A stretch of 13,397 nt of DNA, from assembly GCA_017515765.1 (NCBI GenBank), contig JAFWFF010000122.1, positions 1-13,397 of the forward strand. Direction: 5' to 3'. Positions 1-6,648 of the stretch are shown here, in pieces. The notes beneath the pieces were generated by a model. It saw only the letters and a program-made list of their open reading frames with translations. It was not told where the DNA came from and did not search any database. The position numbers were made by a program, and so were the translations under genes. The stretch's first letter is position 1. Each line of letters begins with the position of its first letter. Source of the stretch: Bacillota bacterium (GTDB lineage: Bacteria > Bacillota > Clostridia > Peptostreptococcales > Anaerovoracaceae).

Positions 1-896
1 TCCAGGCAGTTGCCGGAGTAGGGATCGAGCATCTCGTAGATGATGGCCGCCGTGCGCTTTGATCCGGTGAAATGCTCGCTGTTCTCCACAGTCTCTGGCG
101 GGTATTCGGTACCGTCGACAACGAGGACGTTCTTCTCTCCGTCGTAGTAGGCGCCCTCAAAGTTCTCGTCCAGCAACCGTTCGTCGATCTCAGCCACGTA
201 GTCGAAAGTCTCGACATACGGCTCGCTGTACAGCCCCACCTCGAACATGAATCCGTAGAGGAAGAGGCCGAAGACCGCAGGCACGGCAGCGATGCCGAAG
301 ATGATCTTGAGCCACACCGGCCGCACCACGGATATCAGGAAGGCGAGCGCGAAGTTCCCGCCCAGGACCGATATGAAGCTGACCGCGAGGAGCACCAGAG
401 TGCGCGCCCCGGGGATGTGGAACGGCAGGCCGAAGTACTTATGCAGGCCGAAGACTGCCGCGAGGTAGAAGATGTAGATCAGGAAGGTCCAGATCCAAAG
501 CGAGACAGTGATGTCCCCCCGGCTGTTCCGCTTCCTTACGCATATCGGATAGACGAGCAGGGCCATGATGAGCATGGTGTAGATGAGCCCTGCGGAGAAG
601 ACCCTCCTGTCGATTGCCCTGAGCGAATCATCCAGGAACGCGTTCATCGAAGCCACTTTGTCCGCCACCGTATCGTCCAGTATGACGCCGTAGCCGGCCG
701 TGGCGTACAAGTGGTCGTCATAGCTGATCTCGCCGCTGAAGTCCCCGGAAAGATCCGCGTTCTTCATGGCTCTGTAACCTTCGCCGAGGTCTTTTAACGC
801 GCCGTACGTCAGGTACAGCACCGCCGCAAGGGCGCAGACGGCCGCGACAGTCAGGATCACACGGAATGCTTTCTTAATCTTCTTGCCCTTCTTCAT
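1..896 (-). CDS. Multi-pass membrane protein of unknown function, third gene of the sigma-factor operon (3' end cut by window edge)
   Basis: Translating the minus strand from the ATG at 896-894 gives 298 uninterrupted codons running off the left edge, so the C-terminus is missing. An AAGGAG ribosome binding site lies 7-8 bases upstream of this ATG. A basic N-terminus (MKKGKKIKK) precedes a hydrophobic segment at about residues 12-31. A soluble, probably extracytoplasmic stretch follows (32-98), then four more hydrophobic segments at about 100-120, 131-151, 164-190 and 195-219, and an acidic soluble C-terminal region from about 220 onward. I do not recognise the family. It begins 46 bases after the anti-sigma-like gene and shares its strand, so it is probably cotranscribed with the sigma factor. 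By inference it could be a sensor or effector for that system. I am confident that it is a gene, not of its role. Confidence 0.8.
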   Translation of the reverse strand, partial: MKKGKKIKKAFRVILTVAAVCALAAVLYLTYGALKDLGEGYRAMKNADLSGDFSGEISYDDHLYATAGYGVILDDTVADKVASMNAFLDDSLRAIDRRVFSAGLIYTMLIMALLVYPICVRKRNSRGDITVSLWIWTFLIYIFYLAAVFGLHKYFGLPFHIPGARTLVLLAVSFISVLGGNFALAFLISVVRPVWLKIIFGIAAVPAVFGLFLYGFMFEVGLYSEPYVETFDYVAEIDERLLDENFEGAYYDGEKNVLVVDGTEYPPETVENSEHFTGSKRTAAIIYEMLDPYSGNCL

Positions 897-942
897 GGCT
901 CCGCTCCTTCAGGAAGGCTGTCCCGGCTGTCCTGCGATAAGC

Positions 943-1524
943 CTAGAAACCGAAGTGCCCTGTGCTTACCGAGTAGCCCTCACCATCCACCTTCAGTTTA
1001 ACATACATCGGGAGCGCTCCGTCCTTAAATTTTACTTTTGCCACTCCGTCGTCGGCAAGATCTTCAGTCACGTCGACCACATGGTCGCGGTAGTACAGGA
1101 AGGCGCGGCCGTCCTCTTTGATGTCGAGCTCAACGCTGCGGTTCATCTCTTCCAGGATCTCGTCTGCCGTGAGCGGGCGCGGGCCGTCTTTCTCATAGGC
1201 GATGCCGCCGCTCTGCCGCTGGCTTCCGTCGGGGTAAGTGATGGTGTATTCGTATTCGCCGGTCTGCTCGATGTCGACCTTTACAGGCTCTCCGTAGAGC
1301 CATGTGTCGACGTTGTGCCTGAACCCCGCGATGTCCGTCGCGTAGGATACCGCCCCGAGCGCCAGCACCAGGATCACTGCCGCGCAGATGACAAGGAATG
1401 TCCTCCTGCCGTGTCTTCTGTTCGTCTTCATATCTTTCTCTGCCTCCTTAAGCACCTTGTCTGCGAATCCCGCAGAGGGCTCTATCGAAGAGGCTGCTCT
1501 TTTGTAGTTCTCGTGGTTAGTCAT
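943..1524 (-). CDS. Anti-sigma-factor-like single-pass membrane protein
   Basis: This 193-residue protein has a cytoplasmic-looking N-terminus of about 42 residues, one transmembrane segment at about 43-62 (starting FLVICAAVILVL), and an extracytoplasmic domain of about 130 residues rich in charged beta-strand-like stretches. That layout, immediately downstream of an ECF sigma gene, is typical of membrane anti-sigma factors. The N-terminal part has no HxxxCxxC zinc motif, so it is not a classical ZAS-domain anti-sigma factor. The start codon overlaps the end of the sigma gene by 8 bases, and a GGGGAGGA ribosome binding site lies inside the sigma coding region, indicating translational coupling. 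The role is inferred from position and topology. An alternative is a general membrane protein regulated by the sigma factor. Confidence 0.75.
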   Translation of the reverse strand: MTNHENYKRAASSIEPSAGFADKVLKEAEKDMKTNRRHGRRTFLVICAAVILVLALGAVSYATDIAGFRHNVDTWLYGEPVKVDIEQTGEYEYTITYPDGSQRQSGGIAYEKDGPRPLTADEILEEMNRSVELDIKEDGRAFLYYRDHVVDVTEDLADDGVAKVKFKDGALPMYVKLKVDGEGYSVSTGHFGF

Positions 1525-2020
1525 CTTTCCATTCCTCCCCGAGCCTCTGCCTCAGAAGTTCCCTTCCCCTGTGCAGCTGGCTCTTCACCGCGCCTTCGCT
1601 TATCCCGAGCACATCGGCGATCTCTTTCACCTGATAGTCCTCGTAGTAGAAAAGGTGCACCGTGATCCTGCATTTCTCCGGCAGCCCCATGACCGCCCCG
1701 ATCAAAACGTCCGGATCCGGCCCGTCCCGCTCTCCGGACGTGTCAGGAAGGCTGCCTGCCCATTCCGAAAAGTCCGGAAGGTCGATGCGGTTCCGCTTCC
1801 AGAACGAAGCGGATATGTTGCGGGCCTTGTTGATCGCCGTCTTCAGGAGCCATGCCCTTATGTGGGCCGTGCTCTCGAACTCGCGGCATTCCCTGTGGTA
1901 GGCGAGGAAGGTCTCCTGCGCCGCGTCTTCGGCGTCTTCACGGTTTCTGCATATGCTGAACGCAGCCTTGTATACGCTGCTTTGGCAGGAATTCAGAGCT
2001 TCTTCAAGCGTCAGTCTCAT
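1517..2020 (-). CDS. ECF-type RNA polymerase sigma factor (sigma-70 family)
   Basis: The 167-residue product has the two-domain ECF layout. Sigma region 2 spans about residues 10-75 and includes the acidic DAEDAAQETFLAYHR segment (29-43). Sigma region 4 spans about 108-160, with a helix-turn-helix reading YQVKEIADVLGISEGAVKSQ (129-148) and the basic RGRELLRQRL tail. The length is usual for ECF factors, and no extra C-terminal domain is present. The ATG at 2020 has an AGAGGG ribosome binding site 5-6 bases upstream. It is the first gene of an operon with an anti-sigma-like gene overlapping by 8 bases and a multi-pass membrane protein. It should redirect RNA polymerase to a small regulon when the partner releases it. 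The stimulus cannot be read from the sequence. Confidence 0.93.
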   Translation of the reverse strand: MRLTLEEALNSCQSSVYKAAFSICRNREDAEDAAQETFLAYHRECREFESTAHIRAWLLKTAINKARNISASFWKRNRIDLPDFSEWAGSLPDTSGERDGPDPDVLIGAVMGLPEKCRITVHLFYYEDYQVKEIADVLGISEGAVKSQLHRGRELLRQRLGEEWKDD

Positions 2021-2091
2021 TTAGTCCCTCTGCATGCGGTTTCCGGCCCTCCGCCGCGTCCGGCGTCCGGCCATCGAAAAGCCTTTCACTT

Positions 2092-2123
2092 ATAATACAA
2101 TCGGCAAGGCCGAAAGGTTTAAA
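2092..2123 (-). promoter_or_regulatory. Candidate promoter of the sigma-factor operon
   Basis: On the minus strand a TATTAT hexamer (2097-2092, 5 of 6 to the sigma-70 -10 consensus) lies about 72 bases upstream of the sigma start. No good TTGACA-like -35 is at the right distance. Instead there is TTTAAACC (2123-2116), whose AAACC core lies about 16-17 bases before a TGTA (2099-2096 region). That spacing resembles ECF promoters with an AAC-type -35, so self-activation by the neighbouring sigma factor is possible. This is inferred by eye only. Confidence 0.35.
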
Positions 2124-2130
2124 CGTCATC

Positions 2131-2163
2131 AAAAAATATTTCGCGGCGCGTCCCCCGCGCCGC
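2131..2163 (-). terminator. Intrinsic terminator of the GNAT-SDR-hydrolase operon
   Basis: An 8-bp perfect GC stem (GCGGCGCG at 2143-2150 against CGCGCCGC at 2156-2163) with a 5-base loop lies 17 bases past the hydrolase stop. Reading the minus strand it is followed by GAAATATTTTTTG, a clear U-tract. It isolates this operon from the sigma-factor promoter directly beyond it. Confidence 0.88.
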
Positions 2164-2179
2164 ATTTCGCCTCCGGCGA

Positions 2180-2959
2180 TCAGATCCGGACCGGCTTCCC
2201 TTTGATCAGAGGCTCCGCGATCCCTTCGTATCTTTCGAGGAAGGGCCGTAGATCCACGGGCGCTGTGAGAGGCGGGAAGGCGCAGTCGTAGTGATCCAGC
2301 AGGACGCGCTTCGGCTTAAGGCGCTCCATCACCCGGACGGCAGGCGGGAAGTTGTCCTCCCAGCCGTTATAGGGAAGGACGAGCACGTCGCTCCCATCGG
2401 GATATTCTGTGCCGTCCGCGAGGTTCAGGCTTCCCATGAGGGATACGGTCTTTACCGTACCGTCCCCGTCAGGGCATTCTATATGGTAGAAAACGGTCTC
2501 ACCGTTCTCTTTGCTCACTGCCGCCCGGTACGCGATCCAAGGGAGGTTGCCCAGGTTTCCCGCGCCGAGGATCATTTTCACGCGCTTAGGCGTCGCCTTC
2601 GGGAGCACGGCGTGCCTTCCCTGCATCAGGTGGACTGTGAAGCCGCGAAGCTCCATCGTCTCGCCCGGCACCGTCATGTCGAGGTTCCGGACCGGGACGC
2701 CATTTCTCTTTAGGGTGTAGAACGGCGCTCTGGTGCAGTGCACTTCGGTATCCGGGTTCCTGCGGACGATCTCCGGGATGCTCGCTATATGGTCAAAATG
2801 GCCGTGGGTCACGACTATGTCGGTGAAGCCGTCGAACTCCTCTATCGGGACTTTGATCTCGGCGCCGGGCAGCGTAACAAAGGGGTCGAACAGTATCCTC
2901 CCCTCCGGTCCCTTAAGCTCTATCGACGCCGTGCCGTGCCAGATCAGTTCCATCGTCAT
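2180..2959 (-). CDS. Metallo-beta-lactamase-fold hydrolase (UlaG/YtkL-like)
   Basis: The 259-residue protein begins ELIWHGTASIEL, a typical first strand of MBL-fold hydrolases of the UlaG-like group, and carries the metal-binding HxHxDH motif as THGHFDH (51-57). Further likely metal or active-site residues are H116 in QGRH and the DHYD segment at 222-225. It should be a cytoplasmic metal-dependent hydrolase; the substrate cannot be predicted. I chose the ATG at 2959 because it overlaps the upstream dehydrogenase stop as ATGA and has an AGGGG ribosome binding site 5 bases upstream. A longer open frame back to 3121 exists, but its extra 54 residues are low-complexity and antiparallel to nothing known; they are a frame shadow of the dehydrogenase. 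A second ATG at 2953 is possible. Confidence 0.88.
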   Translation of the reverse strand: MTMELIWHGTASIELKGPEGRILFDPFVTLPGAEIKVPIEEFDGFTDIVVTHGHFDHIASIPEIVRRNPDTEVHCTRAPFYTLKRNGVPVRNLDMTVPGETMELRGFTVHLMQGRHAVLPKATPKRVKMILGAGNLGNLPWIAYRAAVSKENGETVFYHIECPDGDGTVKTVSLMGSLNLADGTEYPDGSDVLVLPYNGWEDNFPPAVRVMERLKPKRVLLDHYDCAFPPLTAPVDLRPFLERYEGIAEPLIKGKPVRI

Positions 2960-3732
2960 TCTATCCCCTGCTGTCTGCACCAGATATTCATTATGAGGTC
3001 GACCGGCAGATGCTTTACGAGCATCACCTGCCTGCGGACCGGGCTCCCGAGGATGGACACCGTCTTCCCTTTGGCGAGGTCCTCCATCGCCTGCTTCGCG
3101 ACCTCCTCCGGCCCGTACCATCTGTCCACGTATTTGATGTATTCATCGTGAGCCGCCACGTCCTGGAATTCGGTCTTTATCCATCCGGGGCAGACGCACA
3201 TCACGTGTATGCCCCTCTTCTTAAGCTCGCGGCCGATCGCGCGCGAAAAGCTGAGCACCCCGCTCTTCCCCGCGCCGTAGACCGACTGCCAGGGGACGGG
3301 CTGCCAGGACGAGTTCGAGCCGATGTTGATGATCACGTCGCCGCGCTTCATATATCTCAGGCAGGCGTGGCATATAGCGACCAGCGCGATCATATTGACC
3401 CTTAGGCTGTCGAGCTGCTTTGATATGTCGCTTCCGGCAAAGGGGCCGAACACCCCGAAGCCCGCCGCGTTCACCAGGAATCCGACCTGCGGGCACTCCG
3501 CCGCGAGAAGCTCCCTGAACTCATCGAGGGACTCTTCCTTCGACAGGTCCATGGGGATCGGCCTTACGCGATGCGTGCACTTTTCTCCGAGCTCTTCAAG
3601 CCTGTCCAAGCGCCTCGCGATGACCCATATCTCATCTATGTTATCGAGCTTATCCGCCTCGAACACGAACTCGCGCCCGATCCCGGAAGAAGCTCCCGTA
3701 ACTACAGCGATCCTTTTGCTGTGTGTGCTCAT
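2956..3732 (-). CDS. Short-chain dehydrogenase/reductase (SDR family)
   Basis: The 258-residue protein has the classical SDR layout. A Rossmann dinucleotide-binding TGASSGIG lies at residues 12-19, a structural NAAG at 88-91, a catalytic serine in the INIGSNSS region (135-142), and the catalytic YxxxK pair as Y152-K156 in YGAGK. CPGWIKTEF (181-189) is the usual post-active-site segment. It should oxidise or reduce a small substrate with NAD(P)(H) in the cytoplasm; the substrate is unknown. The residue after the second strand is arginine (ARR, 39-41), which hints at NADPH preference. Its start overlaps the upstream fusion gene's stop (ATGA), and its stop overlaps the hydrolase start (ATGA), so the three are almost certainly translated as one coupled operon. 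Confidence 0.93.
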   Translation of the reverse strand: MSTHSKRIAVVTGASSGIGREFVFEADKLDNIDEIWVIARRLDRLEELGEKCTHRVRPIPMDLSKEESLDEFRELLAAECPQVGFLVNAAGFGVFGPFAGSDISKQLDSLRVNMIALVAICHACLRYMKRGDVIINIGSNSSWQPVPWQSVYGAGKSGVLSFSRAIGRELKKRGIHVMCVCPGWIKTEFQDVAAHDEYIKYVDRWYGPEEVAKQAMEDLAKGKTVSILGSPVRRQVMLVKHLPVDLIMNIWCRQQGIE

Positions 3733-5522
3733 CCTTTCACCTCTTTGCTCACGTCCGCCGCCTGGAGCGACACTTTGACCGTGCCTCCGCGGACGAACTG
3801 CTCGCCCACTTCGCTGAAGCCCATCTCCTTATGGAAGTTCAGGCTCGCCTCGTTATAGGGGATAGTGTCGATCTCGCAGGTCACCGTCGGCACGCCGCAT
3901 TCCGCCGCGCGCGCGAACACCGCCTCGTAAAGCGCCCTTCCCACGCCCATGCGCCTGAAAGGCTCGTCGATCACTATACGGTCGATGTAGAGGAAGCTCG
4001 GGTACTCTTTGGAGAACCAGAGGTAGTTCTCGCTCGTATACCACTCTACTCCCTCGCGCAGCCCGATCAGGAAAGCCGCGGGCTCGCCGCCGTATTCCGC
4101 GACGCAGAGCATATCCGCGCTCTCCGAGAACCTCCTGAGCTTCTCCTCATCCATGGGAGAAAGCACCTCGACATTCTCCTCGTTCACCCTGAGTATGAAT
4201 GGGTAATCCTTCTCCTCAGCCCTGCGTATGACTGTCTTCGATGTCTTCTCTTTCATGTCGTCTCTCCTGTATTTTTGCTCAAGAAGCCATTTCCTGCCGT
4301 CGGGCATCGTCATCAGCGTCCCGTTCAGTTCTTCCTCTATCTCTCCGTCCGGATACCTGCGGACCACCGTCTCTTCCCTGTAGTCCGGATCCTCATACCA
4401 TTTCGAGAAGTACAGCCTGTCCCCGTCCCGTGAGTCGAGCGACTCCTGCGGGGCTATCGGGAATTCTCCCTTCTCCGGCCAGACCACCATGAACCTGTTC
4501 TCGTGCCCCTGCCTGACCAAAGCGAGGGGCTCAGACGTCAGCATCAGGTTGTAGCAGTCCGGCACCTCCGAAAGCGGCACCTTCGCGAAGACCTCCGCGC
4601 TCTTCATATCGCAGGCGCATTCCAGGATCCTTATCTCCTCCGCCGGGAAGTCCGCGATCAAAAGATACACCTTCCCGCCCGAGACCTCAGGCCTTCCGAA
4701 GTATTGGCCTTCCTCCGCAGCGACCGGCTCGAAAACCTCTCCCTCCGGATATGAGATGAATACCAGCCGGTTCTTCCTTACCGGATATCCTCCGCGGTAC
4801 AGCTCCTCCGCTTCGTAGAGGTCGCCCGACGCATGGTCGGTCCCCCAGAACCACCCGGCCTTCCCGGGGAGTTCGGTGATGTATGTGATCCCCGGTACGG
4901 CTATGCGCTTGATGTCCGGGGCGTCCGGCTGCTCTCCGGCAGGGGCGTCCCGGCCGGCGTCTGGCTGCTCTTCCCAGGCTTCCCCGATGAACTTCTCCAT
5001 CCAGAGGGTGTCGTAGAAGCGGCCGAATTTGATCCCGCATCTGTGGAACCTTCCGACCGTCTCATATCCCATATGGGCGTGGAAATCCGCGCTGTTCCAG
5101 TCGCTGTACCCGTCAGGCTCTCCGGAGGGGCAGGTCACGCAGGCGTACAGATTGCGGATCCCCATATCCGCGAGCTCGGCCTCAAGCTCTGCGTACAGGA
5201 ACCCTCCGATCCCCTGCTTCACCGCGCCGCGGTCCAGGTAGATGCTGGTCTCACAGCAGTGATCGTAGGCTTCGCGGCCCTTGTAGCGGTCCGCGTAGGC
5301 ATAGCCGGCTATCCGGCCTTCGCCCTCACCCGCGTCCTCAGAGGATATCTCCTCCGCGACGAGATACGGATAACTCTTAAGGATGCGCTCTATGCGCCAG
5401 CGGAACTCTTCCGCAGTCGGGACCGTGATCTCGAAGCTTATCGCGGTATTTCTCACATAGTATTCATAGATCTCCAGAAGGCGCTCCGCATCCTGCGGCA
5501 CTGCGCTTCGGATCCTGATCAT
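3729..5522 (-). CDS. Triple-domain protein: GNAT acetyltransferase - unrecognised domain - GNAT acetyltransferase
   Basis: The 597-residue protein has three parts. Residues 2-179 form a GNAT domain of the phosphinothricin/YncA-like acetyltransferase type, with an acetyl-CoA loop QGIGG (103-107) and WNSADFHAHMGYE (142-154). A proline/acidic linker (181-204, repeating EQPDA) leads to a region at about 205-416 that I do not recognise; it is rich in aromatic and strand-like segments such as YFGRP, YNLML and WYEDPDYREE. Residues 428-590 form a second GNAT domain with RRMGVGRA (523-530) and NEASLNFHKEMGF (557-569). I start at the ATG at 5522 because AGGAG lies 7 bases upstream; the ATG at 5528 is only one base from it. 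An internal ribosome binding site precedes M423. First gene of an ATGA-coupled operon. Each GNAT should acetylate a small amine, amino acid or protein; the targets are unknown. Confidence 0.87.
   Translation of the reverse strand: MIRIRSAVPQDAERLLEIYEYYVRNTAISFEITVPTAEEFRWRIERILKSYPYLVAEEISSEDAGEGEGRIAGYAYADRYKGREAYDHCCETSIYLDRGAVKQGIGGFLYAELEAELADMGIRNLYACVTCPSGEPDGYSDWNSADFHAHMGYETVGRFHRCGIKFGRFYDTLWMEKFIGEAWEEQPDAGRDAPAGEQPDAPDIKRIAVPGITYITELPGKAGWFWGTDHASGDLYEAEELYRGGYPVRKNRLVFISYPEGEVFEPVAAEEGQYFGRPEVSGGKVYLLIADFPAEEIRILECACDMKSAEVFAKVPLSEVPDCYNLMLTSEPLALVRQGHENRFMVVWPEKGEFPIAPQESLDSRDGDRLYFSKWYEDPDYREETVVRRYPDGEIEEELNGTLMTMPDGRKWLLEQKYRRDDMKEKTSKTVIRRAEEKDYPFILRVNEENVEVLSPMDEEKLRRFSESADMLCVAEYGGEPAAFLIGLREGVEWYTSENYLWFSKEYPSFLYIDRIVIDEPFRRMGVGRALYEAVFARAAECGVPTVTCEIDTIPYNEASLNFHKEMGFSEVGEQFVRGGTVKVSLQAADVSKEVKG
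4254..4268 (-). promoter_or_regulatory. Internal ribosome binding site and ATG for the C-terminal GNAT domain
   Basis: Within the fusion gene, AGGAG (4268-4264) stands exactly 7 bases before an in-frame ATG (4256-4254), encoding M423 of the fusion. Translation from here would give a free 175-residue GNAT (MKEKTSKTVIRRAEE...), the normal length for this family. It may be a working internal start or the remnant of a formerly separate gene. Confidence 0.55.
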
Positions 5523-5532
5523 GGGCATTCTC

Positions 5533-5548
5533 CTTTTTGATCAAAAAG
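5533..5548. repeat. Perfect 16-bp palindrome overlapping a ribosome binding site
   Basis: CTTTTTGATCAAAAAG is fully self-complementary. On the minus strand its right half supplies the AAAAAG that leads into the AGGAG site of the GNAT-fusion gene, and its left half is the second T-run after the nupQ terminator hairpin. It could be a dimeric repressor site or simply a by-product of adjoining T-rich and A-rich signals. Confidence 0.5.
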
Positions 5549-5583
5549 CGTTTTCAAAAGCGAAGGCGGGATCCCTCCCGCCT
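5540..5583 (-). terminator. Intrinsic terminator after nupQ
   Basis: An 8-bp stem (AGGCGGGA at 5564-5571 with TCCCGCCT at 5576-5583) and a 4-base loop lie 70 bases past the nupQ stop. Reading the minus strand, CTTTTG and then GCTTTTTG follow, giving interrupted U-tracts. This should end the transporter transcript. I see no convincing promoter between it and the GNAT-fusion gene, so that operon may depend partly on read-through. Confidence 0.75.
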
Positions 5584-5611
5584 CCGTGAATCAGTTCTGC
5601 ATTTCCAGTAG

Positions 5612-5631
5612 TATAACGGTGCGCCGTTATA
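5612..5631. repeat. Inverted repeat in the 3' untranslated region of nupQ
   Basis: Perfect 8-base arms TATAACGG (5612-5619) and CCGTTATA (5624-5631) flank a TGCG loop, 22 bases past the nupQ stop and before the terminator. No U-tract follows. It may protect the mRNA 3' end or be a DNA operator; the sequence alone does not decide. Confidence 0.5.
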
Positions 5632-5652
5632 GTTGGGCGCGGCCGCAGGGCG

Positions 5653-6648
5653 CTATCGCTCTTCCCGGAAGTACGGGAGTCCGAGGCTCTCGGGGGGCTG
5701 GGTCTCCCTCTTGTTCCTCATGCTCGTGATGATCAGAACGATGATGGTCACCACATAGGGGAGCATCTTGTACAGCTCCTTTACCGCCAGATTGCTGGAC
5801 GGCATGAAGAGGTAGAGGATGTAGAGTCCGCCGAAGAGGAAGGAAGCGAATACGCTGATGTTCGGCCTCCAGATGGTGAAGATGACCAAAGCGATCGCGA
5901 GCCAGCCTCTGTCGCCGAAGGCGTTGTTGGACCATACGCCTGACGCGTAGTCCATGACGTAGTAGAGTCCACCGAGGCCTGCCACCATGCAGCCCAGGCA
6001 GGTGGACAGGTATTTATACCGGGTGATGCTGATGCCGGCGGCGTCGGCGGTCGCCGGGTTCTCACCCACAGCTCTCAGGTGCAGTCCGGTCCTCGTACGC
6101 TTGAGCACGTACGACGTGATAAAGGCGATCGCTATCGCGAGATATGCCAGGAATCCGTAGGACAGGAACAGCTTGCCGAAGACGCCCAGCTTTCCGGCGA
6201 AGGGGAGCGACTTGCTGAAGAAGCTGCTCGTCGCGGAGAGCGCGATCGACGGGACCTCGGCGCCGGTGAGCTTGATCAGGGAGCCTCCGAAGAAGTTTCC
6301 GAAGCCCACGCCGAAGGTGGTCATCGCGAGACCGGTAACGTTCTGGTTGGCTCTGAGCGTCACCGTCAGGAAACAGTACAGGAGTCCCATGAGGAGCGAG
6401 CCCAGAAGGCACGAGATCATGGGTATCATCACCGCGAGGAAACCGTTCATATTTTCGGCGGAGCCGCCGCATTTGTTCTCGTAGAAGAACGCGCCGATGA
6501 CGCCGCAGATCGCTCCGACGTACATGACGCCCGGAAGACCCAGGTTCAGGTTTCCGGATTTTTCGCTGATGGTCTCGCCGGTGCTTCCGTAGAGCAGCGG
6601 AATGCTCTGCATCACGGCCCTGGGTATAAAGGATATGAGATCAAACAT
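5653..6648 (-). CDS. nupQ: ABC transporter permease, BMP/nucleoside family (NupQ-like)
   Basis: This 331-residue, strongly hydrophobic protein has about eight to nine membrane segments. Near its N-terminus it has the ISEKSGNLNLGLPGVM signature (27-42), characteristic of the second permease of BMP-type nucleoside transporters (compare ERSGxxNxGLEGMM). The RAVGENPATADAAGI segment is the cytoplasmic coupling loop that docks on the ATPase. With NupP it forms the membrane channel. I prefer the ATG at 6648 because AAAGGAGG lies 9 bases upstream. The GTG at 6657 would have no space from that site. It overlaps the end of nupP by 8 bases and is the last gene of the transporter operon. In the signature the usual Glu before Gly is Pro. 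Nucleoside specificity is inferred from the family and from xpt nearby. Confidence 0.9.
   Translation of the reverse strand: MFDLISFIPRAVMQSIPLLYGSTGETISEKSGNLNLGLPGVMYVGAICGVIGAFFYENKCGGSAENMNGFLAVMIPMISCLLGSLLMGLLYCFLTVTLRANQNVTGLAMTTFGVGFGNFFGGSLIKLTGAEVPSIALSATSSFFSKSLPFAGKLGVFGKLFLSYGFLAYLAIAIAFITSYVLKRTRTGLHLRAVGENPATADAAGISITRYKYLSTCLGCMVAGLGGLYYVMDYASGVWSNNAFGDRGWLAIALVIFTIWRPNISVFASFLFGGLYILYLFMPSSNLAVKELYKMLPYVVTIIVLIITSMRNKRETQPPESLGLPYFREER

Noticed and set aside
72..797. Plus-strand frame of 241 codons
   Set aside because: It lies antisense to the membrane protein gene at 1-896, has an Arg/His/Glu/Asp-rich shadow composition and no ribosome binding site, and resembles no family.
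2960..3121. N-terminal extension of the MBL hydrolase by 54 residues
   Set aside because: The extra sequence is an out-of-frame shadow of the SDR gene. The ATGA overlap with its ribosome binding site defines the start at 2959.
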